Position numbers and translations under genes: made by a program. A DNA stretch of 64,000 nucleotides, taken from assembly GCA_963835885.1 (NCBI GenBank), contig CAWIHF010000019.1, positions 41,137-105,136 of the forward strand, written 5' to 3'. This stretch comes from Roseiarcus sp963835885 (GTDB taxonomy: Bacteria; Pseudomonadota; Alphaproteobacteria; Rhizobiales; Beijerinckiaceae). Numbering within the stretch: the first letter of the stretch is position 1; each line of letters opens with the position of its first letter. This document shows positions 1-8,666 of the stretch, in pieces. A model generated the notes under the pieces. The model saw only the letters and a program-made list of their open reading frames with translations, was not told the origin of the DNA and did not search any database.

Positions 1-386
1 GCCCCGCCGCCGCATCGCCGGAATGACCTGCCTCGCCGTCAGGAAGAGGCCGAACGTATTGACCCGCCAGGCCCGCTCGAAATCTTCCGGCGTCACATCC
101 TCGATCGTGCCCCAGACGCCGGAGCCCGCGTTGAAGACGAGGACGTCGACGTCGCCGAGCTCCGCCCGCGTCCGGTCGAATGCGCTTGCGACCGACGCCG
201 CATCGGCGACATCGCAGGCGTAGGCTTTGGCGCGAGGCAGTTCGCCGGCGAGCTTCCCGGTCAGGTCCGAGCGACGCGCCATCAATGCGACGGCATAACC
301 GTCAGCGGAAAAGCGCCGGGCGAGCGCTTCGCCGTTGCCGGGGCCGACGCCGACGACGGCGCAGACGGGAGCCTTGTCGTCCGCCA
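1..386 (-). CDS. SDR-family oxidoreductase (3' end outside window)
   Basis: The first ~128 residues of a short-chain dehydrogenase/reductase; the C-terminus lies before base 1. The ATG at 384-386 follows a good ribosome binding site (GGAGG, 396-400 on this strand). The N-terminus carries the glycine-rich NAD(P) loop GVGPGNG, then an acidic CDVADAA stretch and the NAG motif (VFNAGSG) typical of classical SDRs. The catalytic Tyr-x3-Lys would fall outside the window, so activity cannot be judged. It is divergent from the acyl-CoA ligase, with about 180 bp of shared upstream DNA. The substrate is unknown. Confidence 0.85.
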
Positions 387-563
387 TTGGTCAATCCTCC
401 CAAAAGGGGTTTGCGACCTGGCGATCCTGCAACGCGCGGGCGCTGCGCGCAATGCGCAGGCGGGCCCGACTTGACGGCCGAGCGGCCGGAGCGTCATCTG
501 GCGCGCCGCAAAGCATCCGCCCACAGACGCCAAGCACGCACCCGAGGAAACGCGAGGGAGCCG

Positions 564-2261
564 ATGAACGCTCAGCCCTGGTTGAAGTCATACCCGGTCG
601 GCGTGCGCTGGGACGCGCCGATCGAGGCCTCCCTCTTGCAGAGCGTCCTTGCCGAGTCGGCCAAACGCTTCGGGCCGCTTCCGGCGCTGCAGTTCATGGA
701 CAAGCGGATCACCTATGCCGAGCTCGAGGCGCTCTCCGACCGCGCCGCGGCGGGGTTCCAAAAGCTCGGCGTCGGGCCCGGCGTCCACGTCGGCCTCTAT
801 CTTCCCAACACCCCTCACTTCGTGATCGCCCTGTTCGGCGTGCTGAAGGCCGGCGGAACGGTCGTCAATTATTCGCCGCTCGACGCGCTCCGCACGCTCG
901 AATTCAAGATCGGGGACAGCGAGACCGACATTCTCGTGACCGTCGATGTCGCCTCGCTCTATCCGCAGGCCGAGAAGCTGCTCGCTTCGACCCGACTGAA
1001 GAGGCTCATCATCGGGGAGTTCGCCGAGTGGGCGCTCGCCCCCGGGCCCGTCAAGGCGTATATGACCGCCGCCGGAATGATGTCCGAAGTCAAATATGAC
1101 GAGCGCCGCATCGCGTTCCGCGATCTTCTCGACAACGACGGGCGCTTCGAGGCCCATCCGCTCGGCGACCTCAACGACGCGGTGGCCGTCATCGCATATA
1201 CCGGCGGCACGACCGGCTCGCCCAAGGGCGCGATGCTGACCCATGCCAATCTGACTGCGGCCTGCGCGCAGTATGCGGAAACGGCGCGCGCCGAAACGGC
1301 GGAGCTCGAAGAAGGCACGGAGCGCATCCTGTGCGTCCTTCCGCTCTTCCACATCTTCGGGCTATCGGCCGTATTGATCACTTCGCTCCGATTGGGGAAC
1401 GAAGTCATCTTGCACCCGCGGTTCGATCCCGCGGCCGCGGCAAAGGACATCGCTGAAAAGAAGATCACCTACTTTCCCGGCGTGCCGACGATGCATATCG
1501 CGCTCCTTAGCCTGCCAAACATCGCGGCCTTCGATCTCTCGTCGCTCAAGCGCTGCGTATCGGGCGGAGCGCCGTTGCCGGTCACCGCGCAGGAACAGTT
1601 TCAGGCCGCCACTGGCTGCCTCCTGGCGGAGGGAGGCTGGGGGATGACTGAAACGTCTCCCGCCGGCACGTTCAAGCCGAGCCCAGGCCCGGCGAAGCCC
1701 GGCTCCTGCGGGATCCCTTGTCCCCGCGTCGAGATGAAATTCGTCGACGTCGCCGATCCGGAGCGCGAGGTCGCGCTCGGCGAGCGCGGCGAAATCTGCG
1801 TCAAGGGCCCGAATGTGATGAAAGGCTATTGGAAGAAGCCGGACGCGACCCGGGAGGCAATGACGGCCGACGGCTTCTTTCGCACTGGCGATGTCGGAAT
1901 CATGGATGAGGACGGCTATGTCTATATCGTCGACCGCACCAAGGACATGCTGCTGGTCGGCGGTTTCAACGTCTATCCGCGCAATATCGAGGAGGCGATC
2001 TACCAGCATCCGTCGGTCGAGGAGGCGAGCGTCATCGGCGTTCCCGACCCCTATCGCGGCGAAACGCCCAAGGCCTTCGTCAAGCTGAAGGCGGGCGCGC
2101 CGTCGCTGACGCTCGACGAGCTCAAAGAATTCCTCCAGGACCGGCTCGGCAAGCACGAGATGATCGGGGCGCTGGAGATCCGCGACGAACTGCCGAAGAC
2201 GGCGGTCGGAAAGATCTCGAAAAAGGACCTGCGGGAGGCCGAGCGGGCGCGGACGGGCTGA
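564..2261 (+). CDS. Long-chain fatty acid--CoA ligase (FadD-like, AMP-forming)
   Basis: A 565-residue adenylate-forming enzyme that activates a carboxylic acid with ATP and CoA. The start at 564 is chosen because family homology begins there and a GAGGGAG ribosome site lies just upstream; the open frame runs further 5' only by chance. Visible motifs: P-loop YTGGTTGSPKGA (residues 212-223), the GWGMTETSP adenine-binding motif (358-366), the RTGDVG hinge region (440-445), VDRTKDMLLVGGFNVYP (456-472) and the C-terminal lysine motif LPKTAVGKISKK. The length fits FadD enzymes. It stands alone between a divergent SDR gene and a repeat. Chain-length preference cannot be read from sequence. Confidence 0.92.
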   Translation: MNAQPWLKSYPVGVRWDAPIEASLLQSVLAESAKRFGPLPALQFMDKRITYAELEALSDRAAAGFQKLGVGPGVHVGLYLPNTPHFVIALFGVLKAGGTVVNYSPLDALRTLEFKIGDSETDILVTVDVASLYPQAEKLLASTRLKRLIIGEFAEWALAPGPVKAYMTAAGMMSEVKYDERRIAFRDLLDNDGRFEAHPLGDLNDAVAVIAYTGGTTGSPKGAMLTHANLTAACAQYAETARAETAELEEGTERILCVLPLFHIFGLSAVLITSLRLGNEVILHPRFDPAAAAKDIAEKKITYFPGVPTMHIALLSLPNIAAFDLSSLKRCVSGGAPLPVTAQEQFQAATGCLLAEGGWGMTETSPAGTFKPSPGPAKPGSCGIPCPRVEMKFVDVADPEREVALGERGEICVKGPNVMKGYWKKPDATREAMTADGFFRTGDVGIMDEDGYVYIVDRTKDMLLVGGFNVYPRNIEEAIYQHPSVEEASVIGVPDPYRGETPKAFVKLKAGAPSLTLDELKEFLQDRLGKHEMIGALEIRDELPKTAVGKISKKDLREAERARTG

Positions 2262-2271
2262 GCATCCGCCC

Positions 2272-2400
2272 CCTCCACCACGCTGCGCGTGGTCCCCCTC
2301 CCCCGCTTCGCGGTGGAGGATTGCGGGCGGCGGCCATCCTCCCCCATGGAGCGACAGCGGAATGGGGGAGGGGACCCGGCCGAAGGCCGGTGGAGGGGGC
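2272..2400. repeat. Extragenic palindromic repeat (copy A)
   Basis: The intergenic DNA is built from nested inverted repeats: CACGCTGCGCGTG, a CCCCCTCC/GGAGGGGG pairing, and CGGCCGAAGGCCG. Its G-rich and C-rich arms resemble the repeats at 3262-3318, 28148-28258 and 37487-37619, though sequence identity to the last two is limited. Such elements may end transcripts of the ligase gene or may simply be parasitic. Confidence 0.6.
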
Positions 2401-2484
2401 TGGCGCCCTCATGCGATCGCCCTCGGCACGGCATTGCCCGCGGCGTGACCCGAGGCTACATGCCCGGCAAGAGGAGGGTGCGCA

Positions 2485-3189
2485 ATGAATGACCGCAAGC
2501 ATCTTGGAGAACGCGCCGACGCAGACGCGGTCGCCGGGCTGACGCCGGTCGCCGGGCTGACCATCGTCGATGTCGGCTGCGGCGCCGGAAAATCGTCGCG
2601 CGAGCTCGCCGCGATGGGCGCGAGCGTCATCGGCGTCGAGCCCGACCCGATCCAGGCGGCGAAGAACCGCGAGGCCGATCCGGCGCCGGGCGTCGTCTTC
2701 CACGAGGGCCAGGCGCAGTCCTTGCCGGTCGCCTCCGGCTCGGCGGACGGCGTGGTCTTCTTCCGCTCGCTCCATCACGTGCCGGTCGACGCGATGGAGG
2801 CTGCGCTCGCCGAGGCCGCGCGCGTGCTGAAGCCCGAGACCGGCTTCCTTTGCGTGGTCGAGCCGGGGATGGACGGAACCCACTTCCCGGTCATGCGTCC
2901 GTTCCACGACGAGACGCGCGTCCGCGACGCGGCGCAGGCGGCGCTCGAGCGAAGCGCGCGGCGCCTCTTTCGGCAATGCGAACGGCTCCGTTATGTCCAG
3001 TATCCGCGCTACGCCAATTTCGCAGCGCTGGTCGCCAGGGTGACCGGCCTGACCTTCAACGACATCAGGCGCGAGCGCGTCGAGACCGACGAAGTGCGCG
3101 CCCTGTTCGAGGCCGGCCGCACGGACCAGGGCGACTACGTGTTCGAGCAGCCGATGCTGCTCGACTTCTTTCGCGGGCCGGGGCGCTAG
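2485..3189 (+). CDS. Class I SAM-dependent methyltransferase
   Basis: A 234-residue Rossmann methyltransferase. SAM-binding motif I is VDVGCGAGKS (residues ~29-38), an acidic residue follows in VIGVEPD (motif II), and the region ending FFRSLHHVPVD matches motif III of Methyltransf_11/25 enzymes. The ATG follows AGGAGGG by a short spacer. The gene stands alone between two repeat-bearing intergenic regions. The acceptor substrate is not identifiable. Confidence 0.8.
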   Translation: MNDRKHLGERADADAVAGLTPVAGLTIVDVGCGAGKSSRELAAMGASVIGVEPDPIQAAKNREADPAPGVVFHEGQAQSLPVASGSADGVVFFRSLHHVPVDAMEAALAEAARVLKPETGFLCVVEPGMDGTHFPVMRPFHDETRVRDAAQAALERSARRLFRQCERLRYVQYPRYANFAALVARVTGLTFNDIRRERVETDEVRALFEAGRTDQGDYVFEQPMLLDFFRGPGR

Positions 3190-3231
3190 CGCGAGAGGAA
3201 TTCAAGCCGGCGCCGCCTTCCCCGGCAAGCT

Positions 3232-4623
3232 CTACGGGATGCAAACTACCGTCGTGGCGCTCTGCGCACCCCCTTCCCCACGCTGTGGGGAAGGTGTTGG
3301 GCGAAGCCGGCGGATAGGGTGCGGCGGCGTTTCACGCGGCAATTCCGCATCGATGTCTTCGAGGAAGGAGAGGATGAGCGCGCGGTCGCTGGCGCTTCCG
3401 TACAGATTGACGCTGAGGGTCAGCTCATCCTGGTAGGAACTCATGGCGAGTTGGAAATAGGGCTTATACTTGATCGAGCCGCACAGATAGGCGTCGGTCG
3501 GGCGAAGATCGCCGAAGGACAGGCGCGCTGCGTCCAGCACGCCGATATTGGTCATGCAGATGAGCGGGTTCTTGAGTGCGGTCCGCAGCTTGCGGTTGGC
3601 GATCCGGTCGCCGCAGAGCCGGTAGAGCAGGTCGAGCTTGACAAAGGCGTTGAGGCCGATATCGCCGCCCTTCTTTTCGTCCATCTCCGCTTTGACTTGG
3701 CCGAGAGTGCGTCGGAACGCCTCCTCGGGCTCGCGCCTGAGCCGTGTGACCACCGTCGAGGAAAGATTGGTCAAAGCGGTGAATTCATCGCCGTCGGCGA
3801 GATAGCGGCGCATGTCGACCATCACCGGGATCGTGAGCTCGGCGCCGGGTTTCAGGTCCAACAGCCGGAACAGGCAGCGGTAGAGAGCCGTCAGCGCCAG
3901 GTCATTGAGGGTCGCGCCGTGGGCCCGGCCATAGTCCCTGATCGCCGCTGTCCGCGCACGCGCCAGCCGGCGGGTCAGGATGAAGGGCTCATCCGCCTCG
4001 CCCTCGCTCATCGGGAAGCGGCGATCGCCGGACTGATTGTTGTCCCCGCTTTGCAGGAACAGCGACTTCAACTTGACGCCCAGGCGGAAGCGCTCGAGCA
4101 CGCGGCGCATGCTTCGATCGCCGGCGACCGGGGTCGGCCGATACGCCGGATCGGCCAGGAGCCGCGTATAGATGGCGCAAAGGAAATAGATGTAGGATTT
4201 GAAGCCGGCCGCGTCGCAAATCATATGGTTCAGCGTGAGCGCGACCGCGGAGCGGCGCCCATCGAGCAAGCACACCCTGACCTGCGGACCGCAATCTTCA
4301 TCGGCGCGCGCGACGAGGATCGTCTCGAAATCCGTTTCGGTCGGCGCGACGACGAAGGCGCGGGCGCAGCTTTCGGGATCGAGGCTCACCCAGCGCGGTT
4401 TCGCGCCATCGGCATAGCGTGTGCCGAGGATGGGAATTGCCTCGATCGAGGCGATCACCGCTCGTCTCAGAATTGCGGCGTCTGGCGCGGCGCCGGAGTT
4501 GAAGCGCAGGGCGCAGTGGAGCTGGTGGTCGTTGAAGCCATTGAGGTCGAACGCCCGCTGCATCTGGTCGAACGCTTCGCAAATGAAGTCCATCGAGCGG
4601 GATACCGTTAGGCTGCCCCTCAT
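3232..4623 (-). CDS. Condensation-domain-like acyltransferase with repeat-derived tail
   Basis: A 463-residue protein resembling the NRPS-condensation / alcohol acetyltransferase / wax-ester synthase fold. The catalytic HxxxD motif is visible as NHMICD (His133, Asp137), and the N-terminus (FDQMQRAFDLNGFNDHQ) fits that superfamily. The ATG at 4623 overlaps the stop codon of the upstream dioxygenase (ATGA, 4620-4623), implying translational coupling. The last ~26 residues (RRLRPTPSPQRGEGG... to the stop) are encoded by the repeat at 3262-3318, so the C-terminus appears to have been captured from a repeat. The acyl donor and acceptor are unknown; coupling to a ring-cleavage enzyme hints at aromatic or lipid chemistry. 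Confidence 0.75.
   Translation of the reverse strand: MRGSLTVSRSMDFICEAFDQMQRAFDLNGFNDHQLHCALRFNSGAAPDAAILRRAVIASIEAIPILGTRYADGAKPRWVSLDPESCARAFVVAPTETDFETILVARADEDCGPQVRVCLLDGRRSAVALTLNHMICDAAGFKSYIYFLCAIYTRLLADPAYRPTPVAGDRSMRRVLERFRLGVKLKSLFLQSGDNNQSGDRRFPMSEGEADEPFILTRRLARARTAAIRDYGRAHGATLNDLALTALYRCLFRLLDLKPGAELTIPVMVDMRRYLADGDEFTALTNLSSTVVTRLRREPEEAFRRTLGQVKAEMDEKKGGDIGLNAFVKLDLLYRLCGDRIANRKLRTALKNPLICMTNIGVLDAARLSFGDLRPTDAYLCGSIKYKPYFQLAMSSYQDELTLSVNLYGSASDRALILSFLEDIDAELPRETPPHPIRRLRPTPSPQRGEGGAQSATTVVCIP
3262..3318. repeat. Palindromic repeat (copy B) forming the 3' end of a CDS
   Basis: CTTCCCCACGCTGTGGGGAAG is a near-perfect hairpin, followed by GC-rich sequence similar to the other palindromic elements of the window. 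It overlaps the last codons of the acyltransferase on the minus strand, replacing its natural end or extending it. Confidence 0.55.
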
Positions 4624-5516
4624 CGTCCGCCGCGTGTCAAAACGAAATCGTAGGCGAGGCTGCGGAATGGCGTACTCATGACCTTGCCGTCAGGAGCGAC
4701 ACCCGTTTCGTTCGCGACAAAATCCGCGATCAGCTCCGGTCGGACGCCAAACGCCACATCTTCGCCGATGTGATCGCTGCCGCGCACAAAAATATGCGTG
4801 ACCAGCGGATCGGCGGTTTCGGTCTGGATTGCGAAATGCAAATGCGCGGGCCGCCACCAGCGCCGCGTCGTGGCGTTTATGAGTTCGCCCAGGGCGGCGT
4901 CCATGGGGGCGGGATAGGCGGTCGGCATCACGCTCCAGAACGCGTAACGGCCCTCCGCGTCGCAGCGTATTCGGCCACGCCCCCACATTCGCGACGGATC
5001 GAAATCGTCCTGCACGTCATACAAGCCGCGATCGTCGGACTGCCACACGTTCAGCACGGCGTCCGCGACCGGCTGTCCTGCCGTATCCCGCACGCGCCCA
5101 CAGACATAGAGCGGCTCGCCCGATGCGCCGTTCGAAATATCGGCCCCGGCAGGAAACGCCGGCGCGTCATCGATGAAGAACGGCCCGATCAGGGTCGGAA
5201 TCGTCGCGCCCGCCGGCTTCGGCTGGGAGACGGCCAGCACCTGCATGCTCACTCCGATCGAATTTGAAAGCGCGATGAACTCGTTGCGCCCCGGCCCGGT
5301 GACACGCGCCGCCGTGGCGAAGAACGCCATGCCGCGCTCCCATTCCGCCCACGTGAGCTTCGTCTCGCGCACAAAGGCGTGCATGTGGCGAATAAGGCTC
5401 AGCATGATCTCGCGCAGCCGGACATCCTCGGTCGTTCCAAAGCGCGCGAGCACCTCGTCGAGAATCGCCGCCCCGGTGTCGGTCTCAGATGCGTCTTGGG
5501 GCAAAGGGGCGTCCAT
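4620..5516 (-). CDS. Intradiol ring-cleavage dioxygenase (catechol/hydroxyquinol 1,2-dioxygenase type)
   Basis: A 298-residue non-haem Fe(III) enzyme that opens catechol-like rings between the two hydroxyls. An N-terminal dimerisation domain (IRHMHAFVRETKLTWAEWERG) precedes the catalytic domain. The four iron ligands are present: Tyr166 (GLYDVQ), Tyr201 (TAYPAP), His225 and His227 (RPAHLHF). The ATG at 5516 is chosen because GGAGG sits at normal spacing and upstream residues do not resemble the family. It is coupled by ATGA to the acyltransferase downstream. Whether catechol or hydroxyquinol is the substrate is uncertain; no muconate or maleylacetate genes are adjacent. Confidence 0.9.
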   Translation of the reverse strand: MDAPLPQDASETDTGAAILDEVLARFGTTEDVRLREIMLSLIRHMHAFVRETKLTWAEWERGMAFFATAARVTGPGRNEFIALSNSIGVSMQVLAVSQPKPAGATIPTLIGPFFIDDAPAFPAGADISNGASGEPLYVCGRVRDTAGQPVADAVLNVWQSDDRGLYDVQDDFDPSRMWGRGRIRCDAEGRYAFWSVMPTAYPAPMDAALGELINATTRRWWRPAHLHFAIQTETADPLVTHIFVRGSDHIGEDVAFGVRPELIADFVANETGVAPDGKVMSTPFRSLAYDFVLTRGGR

Positions 5517-5714
5517 ACCATGACCTCCGTCGCTCCGGCTCGGCGGCGTCATGGCCGCGAACACGAGCACGAGCATTACTGCGTCCGGCCTATGGAAGGA
5601 AAGCCGCCATCGACTGCGGGGTCCAGTTCGCAATTTCGGTTTTGGGCGGAGAGCCGACCTTTATGCACGTGATTTCTGCACCGCGTGACCCGTTGATTTC
5701 ATTGACATCAATTT

Positions 5715-5744
5715 GTGGTGCAAAAATCTTGATTTTTGCACCAC
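5715..5744. promoter_or_regulatory. 14-bp perfect palindrome (hairpin or operator)
   Basis: GTGGTGCAAAAATC and its exact reverse complement GATTTTTGCACCAC are separated by TT. It lies upstream of the nuclease-like gene and forms one end of the repeat family seen again at 6502-6568 and 7492-7560 (shared CTTGATTTTTGCACC). It could be an operator, a recombination site or the hairpin end of a MITE. Confidence 0.6.
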
Positions 5745-5850
5745 TCGAAACTCACGCCTGCGCGGCCTTTTGAGAGGCAGTGTTGGATTAGAGGAATTTC
5801 TGATACTTAACGAGCGCCACCTTGATTGCCCATTGGGGACTTTGCCGATT

Positions 5851-6366
5851 ATGCCCGAAGAGTCCGGCATGGACAGCGTGATGAAGGGGAACACCGGAGA
5901 GTTTTACGCACTCGCCGAATTGAGCCGTCGAGGATGGGCTGCGGCGCAAACGGCACGGAACACACGGATATACGACATACTCGCTCGCAAAGATGCACAA
6001 CAAGTCGCCTTACGGGTTAAAACGAAAACCTCCGATGCCCGCATATTCCAATGGAACGCAAAAAATGATGGCGTAATATTTGCTGATATTGGTTTGAACG
6101 ATTTTTGCATTCTTGTGGACATCCCCCAACGTCACGATGAATTTCCGCAGTTTTATATCGTACCTACCAAGATAGTTAATGCCTGGTTGATCACCGATTT
6201 TAAATCGTGGCTTGAAACGCCGGGGCCTATCAAGGAAAAACGCAGCGTCGACAACAAACGTCGCGTAATTTACATGGACGACGAAAAAGGTAAGACATCC
6301 CATGGCTATCTCATTAAACTGAAGTTGTACCGCGCAAAGTGGGAGCTACTCGAAAAGGGGTGCTGA
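5851..6366 (+). CDS. Hypothetical PD-(D/E)XK-like nuclease-fold protein
   Basis: A protein of ~171 residues with no certain family assignment. The N-terminal segment (MKGNTGEFYALAELSRRGW, then IYDILARKD and LRVKTKT) has the E...D...xK spacing of PD-(D/E)XK nuclease-fold proteins that are often found alone in genomic islands. The start is ambiguous: 5851 or 5881 (MKGNTG). The gene is clearly AT-richer than the flanking chromosome, which suggests horizontal transfer. DNA cleavage is inferred from fold-like motifs only. Confidence 0.5.
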   Translation: MPEESGMDSVMKGNTGEFYALAELSRRGWAAAQTARNTRIYDILARKDAQQVALRVKTKTSDARIFQWNAKNDGVIFADIGLNDFCILVDIPQRHDEFPQFYIVPTKIVNAWLITDFKSWLETPGPIKEKRSVDNKRRVIYMDDEKGKTSHGYLIKLKLYRAKWELLEKGC

Positions 6367-6501
6367 ATGACGCACGCCGTGAGCAAAAATGCGCCAAATC
6401 GCCTATTGATTTTGTTGGCATTTTTCACCTCGGATTGGCCGTTTTTTCGCCGATGCGACAATGCCGGTCCTATAAGCCCCGTTGCAAAACGTCGCACCCT
6501 C

Positions 6502-6568
6502 TCTCTCAAACCCCTGACTTTCGGCCTCAAAACCGAGGTGCGGAATTCTTGAGTTGTGCACGCCTGTG
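6502..6568. repeat. Island repeat copy 2
   Basis: About 66 nt: CTCTCAAA, a C-rich stretch, AAAACC, then GGTGCGGAATTCTTGA and a terminal GTGCAC. It aligns with 7492-7560 over its whole length with scattered mismatches. It lies between the nuclease-like gene and the membrane-protein pair. Confidence 0.55.
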
Positions 6569-6650
6569 CAAGGTCAGATGGGAGTGGTCTAGGCCCCGTG
6601 CTATGCTGCTTTACGCTGCGGCCAGGAACGGGGGCGGGAGGACTAAGGCA

Positions 6651-7052
6651 GTGGTGGCATTTGCAACAAGCTTTTGGTTTCAAGTCGTGGGTATACCGAT
6701 CGTGCTCATGCTGATTGGGGTCCTCGCGACGGGCTTGGGGCGGCGCGATGGAGACGACAGCCCGAGGTTGAACGACTGGGCGGTCGGCACCACATTGCTT
6801 TTGATGGTTCTCGGCACCATCTTGGGAGACATCGGAACCGCCAAGGCCCAACTGCCGGTTCTGGTAGTATGGCTGATAGGGGTGCTGTTCACAGTGTTCT
6901 TGTCTTTGACCTATGATCGTTACTATTCATGGGAGCGCGATCAAACAACAGGGCGGCCGGGGAATCGGAAGCGGCTTTTGGTCGGCGTCATCGTGCCCGA
7001 TATCTTGTGCTTGCTAATTTTTGGCATGTTTCAAGTTCAAAAGGTCGGTTGA
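6651..7052 (+). CDS. Small membrane protein with four predicted TM segments
   Basis: About 133 residues with four hydrophobic spans (FWFQVVGIPIVLMLIGVL; WAVGTTLLLMVLGTILG; LPVLVVWLIGVLFTVFLSL; LLVGVIVPDILCLLIFGMF). GTG at 6651 is preferred because GGGAGGA precedes it by 8 nt; the upstream ATG at 6603 has no comparable site. It ends 1 nt before the next ATG, so the two genes are likely co-translated. The family is not recognised. Compact TM proteins in such islands can be effectors, but nothing here proves that. Confidence 0.55.
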   Translation: MVAFATSFWFQVVGIPIVLMLIGVLATGLGRRDGDDSPRLNDWAVGTTLLLMVLGTILGDIGTAKAQLPVLVVWLIGVLFTVFLSLTYDRYYSWERDQTTGRPGNRKRLLVGVIVPDILCLLIFGMFQVQKVG

Positions 7053-7053
7053 A

Positions 7054-7402
7054 ATGACAAATATCGCAAAGTCTGACGAAGGCGTCGCGGTGGATCGGCA
7101 GGAGATTGAGCATAGCATCGCGCGGTTGGAAACAATCAATAAACTACGGTCTATTGGTCTGCCCGTTGCAGCGGTTTCTGCTGGTGTTGCGGCAATAATG
7201 AGTGCCCCGATAGCTTTTCCCGTAGTAGCCGGTTTAGTGGCAGCGGCGACTATTGCCGGTGAAGTAGCTTCACGCCGGGAACGCGCTCGAACTCGATGCA
7301 CAATTGCGAGATTTAGAGGACCGTCACGCATTCAATGCTGAAGAAGTTGAGAAGTATTCAAACGCCGCCAATAATTTCACCGTTGGAGGCTCTTCGATCT
7401 GA
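7054..7402 (+). CDS. Small hypothetical protein, probably frameshifted
   Basis: It begins 1 nt after the membrane-protein stop. The first ~75 residues hold a charged helix (DRQEIEHSIARLETINKL), then a hydrophobic Ala/Gly-rich hairpin (VAAVSAGVAAIMSAPIAFPVVAGLVAAATIAG). After about 7280 the coding-like frame shifts: an alternative frame gives an acidic coiled-coil end (ALELDAQLRDLEDRHAF... to NNFTVGGSSI and a stop at 7402), while the uninterrupted frame ends at 7341. Either a real mutation or a one-base sequence error fits. The function is unknown; its partner is likely the upstream membrane protein. Confidence 0.4.
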
Positions 7403-7491
7403 GAGCCCAGACTTTTAGTGTCGCCCGTCTTTCCTGACGACGGCGCGCGCCTGTCATCATCCTGAAGTCGCGCGAGAGGCGCGCGCCGCGC

Positions 7492-7560
7492 GATCTCTCA
7501 AAACCCCCTCCATTTTCAGGCCCGAAAACCACGTGCGGAATTCTTGATTTTTGCACCGCC
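7492..7560. repeat. Island repeat copy 3
   Basis: CTCTCAAAA, a C-rich spacer, AAAACCACGTGCGGAATTCTTGATTTTTGCACC split over the repeat. The last 15 nt match 5728-5742 exactly. It sits between the membrane-protein pair and the recombinase gene. Confidence 0.55.
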
Positions 7561-7648
7561 GGGAATGTCCGCAAAGGGTCGAGAGTACGCGTTGAACGAC
7601 GCCTCGCGGGCACGTTTGTGACGCACGCCGCGAGGCGACGCCATTCGT

Positions 7649-8280
7649 TCAGAGCTCGACTTGCTCAGACAAAGTCAGAGCATCGTCGACCTCGATCCCA
7701 AGATAACGGACCGTGCTCTCGATCTTCGTGTGTCCGAGAAGCAACTGGACCGCTCGCAGGTTGCCGGTCTTGCGGTAGATCTGCGCCGCTTTGGTGCGGC
7801 GTATCGAATGCGTGCTGTAGGCGCTGCTGTCCATCCCGGCACCCTCGATCCAGCCGTGCACGATGCGCGCGTATTGGCGCGCTGTCACATGAGGTTGATT
7901 ATGCACTCGGCTCGGAAAGACGTAGGGCCCCGATCTGCCGGTCGCGCGTTCAACCAGTCCTGTAGTGAGGCGCGGGTCTGCTCCGTGATTTCGAACTGAA
8001 CCGGGCGGCCGGTCTTGCGCTGGACGATTGTCGCTCGGTCTCTCACGTGTCCGCCGACGGCGATGTCATCGACCCGAAGGCTGACGAGATCGCAGCCCCG
8101 AAGCTTGCTGTCGATGCCGAGGTTGAACATCGCCAGATCGCGTTTGTTGTGCTTGATCTGAAGTCGGACGCGAATGGCCCAGACCTCTTTCGGCGGCAGG
8201 GGACGCTTCTGTCCGACGAGACGGCCTTTGTTCCACGGCGTACGCAAGGGATTGCTTTTCGACTTGATTTCGATTGGCAT
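7649..8280 (-). pseudogene. Tyrosine recombinase/integrase, single frameshift
   Basis: About 210 residues encoded in two frames that join near 7925. The N-terminal part (from the ATG at 8280, preceded by GGAGG) contains the first catalytic Arg in KLRGCDLVSLRVDD. The C-terminal part holds HSIRRTKAAQIYR (His-x2-Arg), LLGHTKIESTVRYLG (His and the nucleophile Tyr). Restoring one G in the run at about 7927-7930 merges both frames through GPYVFPSRVHNQPHV. This is the short recombinase type that lacks an N-terminal core-binding domain. It lies at the edge of the island and points away from it. It may be inactive or a sequencing artefact. Confidence 0.8.
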
Positions 8281-8666
8281 GGTCGACCTCCACGCCCCGA
8301 CCGCTCCACCGCATCGCCCTCGTCCAGAGGACCGGTCGTTGTAACGCAACAGCACAGACTGGCCGAGCCGATGGCCGCGACCGCGAACGGGGCCGCTACG
8401 GTAAGGTTGCGCTAAGACCGGTCATTCGCCGTGTATTGGATGCCTCAATTGGGCGGGAAGCGGACTTTTGGCGATCCACTGCTTCAGAGATAGAAGGCGC
8501 AGGAATGATAATGATGACCACGAGGCAGCTTCATTGCCACGGCTCATGCTGGGGGAGGCTCGCCGCGACGCGTCGCGGGGGCGACCCTCACTGGCTTTCT
8601 GGCTTTTTGCGAGACTGGTGCGCGAGTCAATTATATCGTGGTGCTCCTATATTGTGATGCTCCATT
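8281..8666. other. Intergenic region, no gene seen
   Basis: 386 bp between the divergent recombinase and HEPN genes. No credible coding frame. Its right end carries a 16-bp direct repeat described separately. Confidence 0.5.
8632..8663. promoter_or_regulatory. Tandem 16-bp direct repeat at a gene start
   Basis: TATATCGTGGTGCTCC is followed directly by TATATTGTGATGCTCC (14 of 16 identical), ending 3 nt before the ATG of the HEPN gene. The location suggests an operator or translational control site. No ribosome-binding consensus is visible beside it. Confidence 0.5.
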
